IMG/VR virus record: IMGVR_UViG_3300031140_000031
Span: 1-28,504 of that record
Strand: one strand, 5' to 3'
Origin: a virus
DNA: 28,504 nt
This document shows, one piece after another, positions 21,485 to 28,504 of this stretch. The notes beneath the pieces were generated by a model. The model was not told the DNA's origin, did no database searches, and worked only from the letters and a program-made list of their open reading frames with translations. The position numbers were made by a program, and so were the translations under genes. Within the stretch, counting starts at the first letter, position 1. Every line of letters begins with the position of its first letter.

Positions 21485-22849
21485 ATGAAGAATTTAGGAT
21501 TTATATCAAAAAGCAGTATCTTAGCTGAAATCAAGAAAAACTTAGACGAGATGCCGATGCAATTTGACGGTCCACAGAGACCCGACCCATCTATAGAGAA
21601 ATCTTTAGCTGACAAAACAACCCCATTATCTGACAACCCAGCATTAGATGTTGACGTTGACAAAGATGGGATTCCAGATAATTTTCAAGAATTATTAGCA
21701 TCTGAGAGATATGCTCAGGTGGTTGAAAAATTAAAATCCGCTACGGGAGTTGAAAACGTAGGAACAGGTATGAGTGGCGTTATGCAATTGATGCCATTGA
21801 TTGGACAATCGTTTACTAGTATTCAAAGAACTGAGGCAGAACACAAGTCTGAGTTAGAGAAATTAGCAATCAGTTTAGTTATAGCCGAAGAGGGTTTAGA
21901 AGAAATCGCTCCGGGAGAGTGGGGTATTAAGTCCCATCCTGAGAAAAGATTCATGATATCCGCTAAGTTAGTGGGAATGGGTCAAGTTAAACAAGATGAT
22001 TTCACACAAACACCTGAGGAAACAGAAGAAGAAGATTTTGAGGTTGAGGAACAAGCGTTTGAAACTTTCGACGATTTAAAATTAGAAAGGGCTAAAAGAC
22101 GTTTTATTAATTCAATCATGCAAGGTTCATCAAAAAGAGGACATTATATGTACGCGTTAGTTCAACAGGAACTAAGAGCATTAACAGGTTCAGACGAATT
22201 ATTTAACCAATATGGTGTAATGATGACGGCGAACGATATGTTGTATTGGCAGGTTCCTGCTAGTATGATGTTACCGGGTGGAGCACCTGGTGGTGGTGAA
22301 GCACCTGTAGGTGGAAGAGAAGAAGTGGATATGGAAACAGACCCACCAACAATCAAAGCAACCGCAGTATCATTCCCAATATTACTACACGAATTAATTA
22401 AAGGAATTAAAGAATATTTAGGGTCATACTCAATGAACGACTTATCATCTGAACAAGCGGAGAAAGTTATGGAGATGGAGGATACTTTAGATAAAGAGAT
22501 ATGGGATTTACGTTTAGGACCTGCAATATGGGACAGATTTAGAGCCTCTTATCCACAAGACATCTTAATCGATGAAGATAAGAAATTTTTACAGAACGCA
22601 CTTTACGCTGAGTTTGTAATATTAGATGCTAAGACATTATTGTCATTGGCTAATGAAGTTATTAAAGGAACTAACCAAGGTAGGCAAACACTACAACAAT
22701 TAGTTGACGGCATTATCGAAAGAATGAAAGGTGAAGACGCTGAAGACGCTATGGAATCTTTTAGAGATAGTATGGAAGACATCTCGGACGGTTTTAATGA
22801 TGATGATTTAGGTGACTTTTTAAGTGGATTAGGTATAAGTCTAAATTAA
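21485..22849 (+). CDS. Late structural protein, 454 aa
   Basis: Last gene of the four-gene operon, beginning one base after the previous stop. It carries DVDKDGIPDNF at about residues 57-67, a calcium-binding-like D-x-D-x-D-G-x-x-D motif, and a Gly/Pro-rich hinge (MLPGGAPGGGEAPVGG, about 261-276). Predicted mostly helical elsewhere, with an acidic C-terminus. No catalytic site. Probably a virion or assembly protein. A terminator follows directly. Confidence 0.65.
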   Translation: MKNLGFISKSSILAEIKKNLDEMPMQFDGPQRPDPSIEKSLADKTTPLSDNPALDVDVDKDGIPDNFQELLASERYAQVVEKLKSATGVENVGTGMSGVMQLMPLIGQSFTSIQRTEAEHKSELEKLAISLVIAEEGLEEIAPGEWGIKSHPEKRFMISAKLVGMGQVKQDDFTQTPEETEEEDFEVEEQAFETFDDLKLERAKRRFINSIMQGSSKRGHYMYALVQQELRALTGSDELFNQYGVMMTANDMLYWQVPASMMLPGGAPGGGEAPVGGREEVDMETDPPTIKATAVSFPILLHELIKGIKEYLGSYSMNDLSSEQAEKVMEMEDTLDKEIWDLRLGPAIWDRFRASYPQDILIDEDKKFLQNALYAEFVILDAKTLLSLANEVIKGTNQGRQTLQQLVDGIIERMKGEDAEDAMESFRDSMEDISDGFNDDDLGDFLSGLGISLN

Positions 22850-22864
22850 AGAAAAATAATTAAC

Positions 22865-22892
22865 AAAAAGGGAACTTAGTTCCCTTTTTTTT
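22865..22892 (+). terminator. Intrinsic terminator of the 18716-22849 operon
   Basis: Stem AAAAAGGGAAC/GTTCCCTTTTT, loop TTA, then more T. Confidence 0.92.
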
Positions 22893-22930
22893 TGGTCTAT
22901 ACTATTTCTAAGGGTAAATGACAATTCCAC

Positions 22931-22939
22931 ATATTTATA
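22931..22939 (+). promoter_or_regulatory. Candidate late promoter ATATTTATA (terminase)
   Basis: Exact copy only 4 bases before the ATG. If it is a -10 element, the terminase mRNA would be leaderless or nearly so. Confidence 0.45.
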
Positions 22940-22943
22940 TTAT

Positions 22944-24710
22944 ATGACGAAAAAGGAATTAATACAAGAGTATTCTAAATGTCTTAAAGACACCCCATAC
23001 GCATTAAAGACGTATTTGGAGACGTATGATAATACGCAACAAAAGTTTGTTCCTTTCGAATTATTCCCAGACCAATTACAACTAATTCGGGATTATGACG
23101 ACTACAATGAGAATTTAGCATTAAAGTATCGACAAGCTGGTGTATCAACTGCAACCGCAGCATGGGCCAGTAAGAAATTACAATTCGCATCACCAAAGAA
23201 ACCTGAAAAAATATTAATCATCGCTAATAAATTAGACACCGCCAAGGAAATGACCAATAAGGTTAGGGGGTTTTTAGTTCAATGGCCAGAATGGATTAAT
23301 GTTGGTTTCTCTAAGGATAAGGATTCTCAGTCACACTTTAGATTAAATAATGGTAGTGAGGTTAAATCGGTAGCGACCTCTATGGATGCGTTGAGGGGGT
23401 ATACTCCAACAATATTAATCTTTGATGAAGCCGCCTATATTGAGGCGGGTAATGATTTTTGGGCTGCCTGTATGGCTTCGTTATCTACCGGTGGTAAGGT
23501 AATAGTAGTTTCAACACCAAACGGGTTTGATAAAATCTATTATGAAATATACGCTCAGAGTCAATCAGGAATGAATGACTTTAAGATAACTGAAATGGTG
23601 TGGTATAAAGACCCTCGTTTCACTAAAGATTTGATGTGGGTGAAATGTAAGGACATAGTACACTATATGTTAAATAGACAACACTACGATGATAACGAAG
23701 TGTTATTGAAAGAGTTAGACCAAACTAAATACCCTGAGTTAGTATCTGGTGGGTATAAACCTTATTCGAGTTGGTTTGAGTCTATGTCTAAAAAACTTAA
23801 ATACGATAAGCGTAAAATTTCACAGGAGTTAGAGAACAACTTTTTAGGTTCGGGGGATAATGTTATACCATCGGACACAATCGAAAGAATTAAAACCACA
23901 ATGATTGAGGAACCAAAGGAAAAATACATGGCGGGTCAGATATGGTTATGGAAAGAACCAATCAAAGGTCATCGTTATATTATGGGTGTTGACGTTTCTC
24001 GTGGGGATAGTGAAGATTTTTCATCTATATGTATTATAGATTTCGACACAAGAGAACAGGTAATGGAGTATTTAGGTAAAATACCGCCAGATGAATTGGC
24101 GGATATTTGTTATAAGTGGGGTACGATGTATAGCGCATTTACCGTGGTCGATATTACAGGTGGGATGGGAGTCGCAACCGTGAGGAAATTACAGGAAATG
24201 GGTTATAAGGATTTATATACTGACGGAGTAAGTGCATTTGATAAGTGGTCGTGGAACCCTAAATCTCAGGATAAAATGCCGGGTTTATCGTTTAATTCTA
24301 AAAGAACTCAAATTGTCGCGTCATTTGAAGAGGCATTAAGACACGACTTTGTGGTTAAATCGAGTCGACTAGTTAATGAAATGAATACATTTGTTTATAT
24401 AAATGGGAAGGCTGACCATATGAAAGGACAACACGATGATTTAATCATGGCAATGGCTATGTGTATTTACGTTGGGGAATTTTCATTCTCATTATTAAAA
24501 GCGTCTGAATCAGGTACAAAGGCATTATTAGAAGGTTGGACTGTGACCAGTAGGGAAAAGATACCGGGTGGGGTATTTTCTCCGACATCTGACCCATACG
24601 ACCCATTAAGAGGGTTACATAATAACGGACATAACCGAAGTAACGGAGGAGCGACTAGACAAGATTATCTGGACTATTCTTGGTTAATGGGTGGTGGAAA
24701 AAGAAAATAG
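22944..24710 (+). CDS. Terminase large subunit (T4 gp17-like)
   Basis: 588 aa DNA-packaging motor. The N-terminal ATPase has a deviant Walker A KYRQAGVST (61-69), where Lys61 precedes the loop instead of standing before S/T, as in many phage terminases. Walker B with catalytic Glu is ILIFDEAAYIE. The C-terminal RNase H-like nuclease shows its three acidic sites: MGVDVSRGDSEDFSS, FTVVDITGGMG and HDDLIMAMAM. The gene precedes portal, as in T4 (17 then 20). A late motif lies just upstream. The C-terminal ~60 residues are Gly/Asn-rich and probably flexible. Confidence 0.95.
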   Translation: MTKKELIQEYSKCLKDTPYALKTYLETYDNTQQKFVPFELFPDQLQLIRDYDDYNENLALKYRQAGVSTATAAWASKKLQFASPKKPEKILIIANKLDTAKEMTNKVRGFLVQWPEWINVGFSKDKDSQSHFRLNNGSEVKSVATSMDALRGYTPTILIFDEAAYIEAGNDFWAACMASLSTGGKVIVVSTPNGFDKIYYEIYAQSQSGMNDFKITEMVWYKDPRFTKDLMWVKCKDIVHYMLNRQHYDDNEVLLKELDQTKYPELVSGGYKPYSSWFESMSKKLKYDKRKISQELENNFLGSGDNVIPSDTIERIKTTMIEEPKEKYMAGQIWLWKEPIKGHRYIMGVDVSRGDSEDFSSICIIDFDTREQVMEYLGKIPPDELADICYKWGTMYSAFTVVDITGGMGVATVRKLQEMGYKDLYTDGVSAFDKWSWNPKSQDKMPGLSFNSKRTQIVASFEEALRHDFVVKSSRLVNEMNTFVYINGKADHMKGQHDDLIMAMAMCIYVGEFSFSLLKASESGTKALLEGWTVTSREKIPGGVFSPTSDPYDPLRGLHNNGHNRSNGGATRQDYLDYSWLMGGGKRK

Positions 24711-24768
24711 TAAGATTGACTTATAATTATATAAGGACTATTCTTATTTTGAATATACATATAACAAA

Positions 24769-26598
24769 ATGGCTGAGCAAAAATATACAGTTTTTCAAAG
24801 GATAGGTGGGCTATTCAATGGTAATCAAGGTGGGACACCCTTGAGTGACCCTACGCCCACATATAATTTTGATAAAAAGGAATTACTTCGTACTACCGAT
24901 AAGGCGGAATACGAACAAGAAAAGTTACAGGCTCAACAGTCGATGTTTCTTAATAACCAATGGAAAAAGGTGGATAGTGAGTTATATCAGAAAGCGGTAT
25001 ATCATGAACCTAACCGTATGGCGGGATATTACGACTATGAGTCGATGGAGTTCACTCCTGAAATATCTGCCGCGTTAGACATCTACGCTGAAGAAGCAAC
25101 TACAATGTCAGAACAAGGATTTATGTTAAATATTTATTCTGAGAGTAAGAGAATTAAGTCGATTTTAGGGGATTTATTTAATAATGTTTTAGATATCGAC
25201 ACTAACCTACCTATGTGGACAAGAAATACTTGTAAATATGGGGATGATTTTGTATATCTAAAATTAGACCCTAAGAAGGGAATTATCGGTTGTAATCAAT
25301 TACCTAACATCGAAATCGAAAGAGTGGAAAAAGGGATGCATATTAGTGGTTCACATGGGAATACTGCTGACGCATCTGAATCCCGTGAGACTAAGTATGT
25401 ATGGAAGGAGAAAATGATGGAATTCAACGTATGGGAAGTGGCTCACTTTAGATTATTAGGTGATGATAGAAAACTACCTTACGGTACCTCTATGTTAGAA
25501 AAGGCTAGACGTATATGGAAACAATTAGTTTTAGCTGAAGACGCTATGTTAATCTATAGAACTTCGAGAGCACCTGAAAGAAGAGTTTTTAAGGTATTCG
25601 TAGGTAATATGGACGATAAAGATGTTGACCAATACGTTAATAGAATCGCAAACAAATTTAAGAGAGATAACGTAGTTGACCCATTAAATGGGAATGTAGA
25701 CCAACGATACAATCAAATGGCAGTGGACCAAGATTATTTTATACCCGTTCGTGACCCTAATGCTCCAAACCCTATAGATACTCTACCAGGAGCTCAGAAT
25801 TTATCTGAGATTGCAGATATAGAGTACATACAAAAGAAATTATTAGCGGCTCTTCGTATCCCAAAAGCGTTTTTAGGTTTTGAGGATGTCGTTGCGGATG
25901 GTAAGAACTTATCTTTACAGGATATACGTTTTGCTAGAACTGTAAATAGAATACAAAAGGCGATGATTCAGGAGTTGAATAAAATCGCAATCATTCACCT
26001 TTATATGTTAGGTATGGAGGATGAGTTGAATAACTTCACATTAGGGTTAACTAATCCATCAACACAGTCGGAACTACTTAAGGTTGAGGCGTGGAAAGAA
26101 AAGATATTACTTTATAAAGACGCGGTTAGTGACCCAGGGAATGGTATTTCAGCAGTTTCACATACGTGGGCTAAGAAAACTATTTTAGGTATGTCCGATG
26201 AAGAAGTGAAGTTAGACTTACAACAACAACGTTTTGAACGAGCAATCGCTGCTGAATTAGAAAAAACACCGGAGGTTATTAAGACCACAGGGGTATTCTC
26301 AAATATAGACGAATTATATGGGGAACCTGAGTCCGAAATAGAAGATGGTGAAGATGGTGAAAATTCTGAAGAGTCTGAAGGGGATATCGATATGGGTAAT
26401 GATATGTCGATGGACGATACCACATCTGATGAACCTATAGATATGGGGGGTGAATTAGGGGAATCTATAAACACGGACGACATTTCATTAATATTAGAAC
26501 ATAAAGATTTCGGTCACCCAACAAAACTGGACCTCTCTAAAGGACAGAGAGAGATTTCCGTAATGGAAAATAAACTAAAAAAGTTATTAGATGAGTAA
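24769..26598 (+). CDS. Portal protein (T4 gp20-like)
   Basis: 609 aa. The block RTSRAPERRVFKVFVGNM (about 264-281) and DTLPGAQNLSEIADIEYIQKKLLAALRIPKAFLGFED are hallmarks of the T4-type portal, which forms the dodecameric ring that docks the terminase and the neck. The helical stem follows the PGAQNLSEI turn. The last ~100 residues form an acidic D/E/S/M-rich tail, absent from T4 gp20 as I recall it, ending in a basic patch. Located 58 bases after the terminase without a clear promoter, so co-transcribed. Confidence 0.94.
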   Translation: MAEQKYTVFQRIGGLFNGNQGGTPLSDPTPTYNFDKKELLRTTDKAEYEQEKLQAQQSMFLNNQWKKVDSELYQKAVYHEPNRMAGYYDYESMEFTPEISAALDIYAEEATTMSEQGFMLNIYSESKRIKSILGDLFNNVLDIDTNLPMWTRNTCKYGDDFVYLKLDPKKGIIGCNQLPNIEIERVEKGMHISGSHGNTADASESRETKYVWKEKMMEFNVWEVAHFRLLGDDRKLPYGTSMLEKARRIWKQLVLAEDAMLIYRTSRAPERRVFKVFVGNMDDKDVDQYVNRIANKFKRDNVVDPLNGNVDQRYNQMAVDQDYFIPVRDPNAPNPIDTLPGAQNLSEIADIEYIQKKLLAALRIPKAFLGFEDVVADGKNLSLQDIRFARTVNRIQKAMIQELNKIAIIHLYMLGMEDELNNFTLGLTNPSTQSELLKVEAWKEKILLYKDAVSDPGNGISAVSHTWAKKTILGMSDEEVKLDLQQQRFERAIAAELEKTPEVIKTTGVFSNIDELYGEPESEIEDGEDGENSEESEGDIDMGNDMSMDDTTSDEPIDMGGELGESINTDDISLILEHKDFGHPTKLDLSKGQREISVMENKLKKLLDE

Positions 26599-26614
26599 TT
26601 AACTCATTTTTTAG

Positions 26615-26623
26615 ATATTTATA
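26615..26623 (+). promoter_or_regulatory. Candidate late promoter ATATTTATA
   Basis: Exact copy, 15 bases before the next ATG. Confidence 0.5.
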
Positions 26624-26638
26624 ATAAAAGTTTGTAAT

Positions 26639-27364
26639 ATGACTACCTTAGGAAAATTAAGAAATCAAGTTTATACTAAATTATCGGAGACTTACTCTAA
26701 CAAAGAGGAGTTTAAAAAAACATTAAAAATGTTTATGTCGGTATTAAACGAAAATAAAGACTTATCTAAAGTCTTTAACATATATACCGATATGGAAAAT
26801 AAATACATTTCCAGTGAGGAAGTCGCGTCTGAATTTATAACTGAAGCCGTTAATGAGATTAAGTCGTTAATGTCTGAAAATTATATGTCAGGCATCAATA
26901 AGTTAGAAACTATTTTCGGAAGTGTTGTTTGTAATGAAAATGAGTATACTAAAAATTTAGACACTTTAGTTCATAAAACAGGGTATGACACATTAATCGA
27001 AAGGATTGAATCAAAAGGGTTTTTCGTCGACAAATTAACTGAATCGAGAAATCTATCAGAGAATTACTCACCGGTAACTCAATCAATCTTAAATCATGTT
27101 TTAACTTCTAAGTTTAACGACAAGTTTGAGGTTATGACTGAATCTGAAAAAGAATCCTTTCTTAAGTATCGTAAATTAACTACGTTAGAAATTAATGAAT
27201 CTATTATTGACTTAAAAAACCAAATTAGTGAAAGTATCTCAACATTAAAAGACAATAAGGAGTTATCTTCTTTGATATCGGAAGTTGAAGGTAAAGTAAC
27301 TAATTCGGGTAATGATTTACTATCGTTGATTAAATTAGAGGAGTTGAATAGTAACTTAATTTAA
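26639..27364 (+). CDS. Helical late protein in the prohead-core position, 241 aa
   Basis: Sits between portal and prohead protease, where T4 has the core genes 67 and 68. The sequence is almost wholly alpha-helical, rich in Ser, Glu, Lys, Asn and Leu, with possible coiled coils in the second half (EINESIIDLKNQISESI). L-x-E and I-x-E tripeptides (ITEA, LSEN, ISES) could be gp21-type cleavage sites. No direct homology is visible. Its last four bases overlap the end of the bS21 gene on the other strand. Confidence 0.6.
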   Translation: MTTLGKLRNQVYTKLSETYSNKEEFKKTLKMFMSVLNENKDLSKVFNIYTDMENKYISSEEVASEFITEAVNEIKSLMSENYMSGINKLETIFGSVVCNENEYTKNLDTLVHKTGYDTLIERIESKGFFVDKLTESRNLSENYSPVTQSILNHVLTSKFNDKFEVMTESEKESFLKYRKLTTLEINESIIDLKNQISESISTLKDNKELSSLISEVEGKVTNSGNDLLSLIKLEELNSNLI

Positions 27365-27555
27365 GAGTCCTCAGAATTTCTTTTTTGTTGTAGGTATATT
27401 GCTTTAGATTTTTGTTTCCGTTTGGTAGCCGAAGGTTTAGTGTAGGTTTTCCTATCTCTAATAGATTGTAATTGTTTTACGTTTCTAATCTTTCGTTTAT
27501 ATCTTTTCAATAGTCTTTCTATTGATTCATTCTTACCAGCTTTAATTATAATCAT
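27361..27555 (-). CDS. rpsU: Ribosomal protein bS21
   Basis: 64 aa. KNESIERLLKRYKRKIRN, then RDRKTYTKPSATKRKQKSKAIYLQQKR, follow the Bacteroidota bS21 pattern: ES-I-x-x-A/L-L-KR-x-KRK near the start, then RK-x-x-x-KPS-x-x-R-x-x-K-x-K-A-x-Y. bS21 sits on the 30S platform near the anti-Shine-Dalgarno and affects initiation. The gene is antisense to the late operon but has its own late-type motif on its strand (27597-27589), 33 bases upstream, and no Shine-Dalgarno. It could replace host bS21 on ribosomes late in infection and favour phage mRNAs (inference). Confidence 0.9.
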   Translation of the reverse strand: MIIIKAGKNESIERLLKRYKRKIRNVKQLQSIRDRKTYTKPSATKRKQKSKAIYLQQKRNSEDS

Positions 27556-27588
27556 AAATTTAGTTTGTTTTAGTACATTTATTTAATA

Positions 27589-27597
27589 TATAAATAT
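27589..27597 (-). promoter_or_regulatory. Candidate late promoter ATATTTATA of bS21
   Basis: Exact copy of the motif on the minus strand, in the orientation of the bS21 gene. Confidence 0.5.
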
Positions 27598-27715
27598 ACT
27601 AAAAATTAACGACACACCCAAACGAACTTTATTATGTCATATTCTTTGACTCATTAGATAACGTTTATTATACTTAAAGAAGTAACAATAAACGACAGTA
27701 GAATTATGAACATAT

Positions 27716-28153
27716 ATGAAATCAGGAAAATACATCCACATAGACGTTAATGAAAACTTTAAATGTGGATATGGTACCGTTGATTCAAAAAACTTAAAAT
27801 CAATATACTCTAAGATATCTTGTTGGGTAGTCCCAAACCTAACGGTAGAGAATTGGAGTCCGATAATCGGAACATTAAAAAGGAAGATAACACACAACCT
27901 AAGTGACAGACTTAACCTAACCGAGAAATTTAAAGACGATAGGTTTATCGTGGACTTAGATATTCGAGCAAGTGGGTTAGAACAGGATAAGAAATCATTC
28001 ATGAATTGTGAAATAACCTTATTCACCACCAAAAATTACGAAATTAGAGACGACGAATTTAAAACGGAGATATCTAACTTACTTAGTAATATCATCACCG
28101 AATCGGTGGTCAAATACGACAAATTTTCTTATCATAAAAACAAAAGAGGGTAG
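27716..28153 (+). CDS. Hypothetical late protein, 145 aa
   Basis: Mixed alpha/beta, with an N-terminal strand (MKSGKYIHIDVNENFKCGYG) and a helical C-terminus. I recognise no motif. A minus-strand ORF (27637-28032) overlaps it, but the plus frame is favoured by a terminator placed exactly at its end, with the TAG stop in the loop, and by its place between portal and prohead protease. The leader has an 8-bp inverted repeat (CGTTTATT/AATAAACG, 27662-27694) that may regulate it. Similar in length to small neck or core proteins, with no evidence for either. Confidence 0.6.
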   Translation: MKSGKYIHIDVNENFKCGYGTVDSKNLKSIYSKISCWVVPNLTVENWSPIIGTLKRKITHNLSDRLNLTEKFKDDRFIVDLDIRASGLEQDKKSFMNCEITLFTTKNYEIRDDEFKTEISNLLSNIITESVVKYDKFSYHKNKRG

Positions 28154-28166
28154 TCCCCTCTTTTTT
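28142..28166 (+). terminator. Intrinsic terminator
   Basis: Stem AAAAGAGGG/CCCTCTTTT with loop TAGTC containing the stop codon of the upstream gene, then T. Confidence 0.9.
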
Positions 28167-28203
28167 CATTTACAACCATACACTATTTTTTCTTTGTAGT
28201 TAT

Positions 28204-28212
28204 ATATTTATA
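28204..28212 (+). promoter_or_regulatory. Candidate late promoter ATATTTATA of prohead protease
   Basis: Exact copy, 21 bases before the ATG at 28234. Confidence 0.5.
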
Positions 28213-28233
28213 TAAGAGTTAACACTATATGGT

Positions 28234-28504
28234 ATGAAAATATTAAAAGCAACAGATACAAATACAAAAGGAATTCTTATCGAATATGACGCTGGTCATA
28301 TATCACCTAATGATAACAAAGAAGTTATTAGAGAAATGAAGGAGATGGATAAGAATGGGAATTTCATTATGTATGCGGTTCTACAGAAATATGATACCCC
28401 AAATAAAAATGGGCGAATATACGGAGAACGAATCTTAAAGAGGGAAACCGAAAATTACAAAAAACTTATCGAACAAGGAAGAGCATTAGGGGAGTTAAAT
28501 CACC
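28234..28504 (+). CDS. Prohead protease (T4 gp21-like), 5' part
   Basis: The first 90 codons are present; the gene runs off the window. The start MKILKATDTNT follows a late motif; the ATG five bases earlier meets a stop at once. NKNGRIYGERIL and QGRALGELNH fit the S80/gp21 prohead protease family, where the His of G-E-L-x-H-P is one residue of the His/Ser catalytic pair. The Ser lies beyond the window. It should process the core and capsid proteins at L/I-x-E sites. The gene order terminase-portal-core-protease agrees with T4. Confidence 0.88.
   Translation, partial: MKILKATDTNTKGILIEYDAGHISPNDNKEVIREMKEMDKNGNFIMYAVLQKYDTPNKNGRIYGERILKRETENYKKLIEQGRALGELNH

Noticed and set aside
27637-28032. 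Minus-strand ORF of 131 aa opposite the 145-aa gene
   Set aside because: The plus frame has a terminator exactly at its stop and lies among plus-strand late genes; the minus frame has no motif or signal.

Overview
The window looks like part of the genome of a large T4-like tailed phage (myovirus type) that infects a member of the Bacteroidota, probably a flavobacterium-like host. Several things seen in the sequence support this. A T4-type head module (large terminase, portal, a small core-like protein, prohead protease) lies in T4-like order. There are about 19 tRNA genes. Promoters of the Bacteroidota type (TTG or TTTG, 19-20 bases, TAnnTTTG) recur, and genes lack Shine-Dalgarno sequences. 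Lipoproteins carry a short LTSC lipobox, and the base composition is AT-rich. The assignment is an inference; no database search was possible.

Bases 1-9550 are transcribed almost wholly on the minus strand. They hold a scattered tRNA array (1-1971, 2393-2466, 5005-5379, 8316-8400, 9153-9226) mixed with small accessory genes. These include membrane proteins, a SemiSWEET/YgjV-like protein, a PspC mini-protein, a DUF805-like protein, a MGTNY-family phage protein, a 452-aa conserved phage-type protein, and two lipoproteins, one a zinc metalloprotease. Some gaps between tRNAs are filled by tRNA-sized inverted repeats and by a structured leader of about 310 nt (9227-9540), which fit no RNA family I recognise. 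Three tRNAs are odd: one has a CAT anticodon with a minimal D-arm and a long variable arm, one has an anticodon loop without U33, and one is Val with anticodon AAC.

Bases 9560-15420 hold an 810-aa protein ending in a GH24 lysozyme (plus), an M20 peptidase (minus) and a ClpC-like Hsp100 ATPase without its N-domain (minus). The ATPase gene is divergent from a full-length dnaK (15695-17542, plus), so the phage carries its own chaperone/unfoldase pair.

Bases 17600-28504 are the late module on the plus strand: a KTSC protein, a nucleotidyltransferase-fold protein, four tightly linked genes likely for head or core proteins, then terminase large subunit, portal, a small core-like protein, an unknown protein and the start of the prohead protease. 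A ribosomal protein bS21 gene sits in this module on the opposite strand. A recurrent motif ATATTTATA lies just upstream of most late transcription units, including the bS21 gene in its own orientation, and is a good candidate for the late promoter. The early side of the window uses host-type promoters instead.
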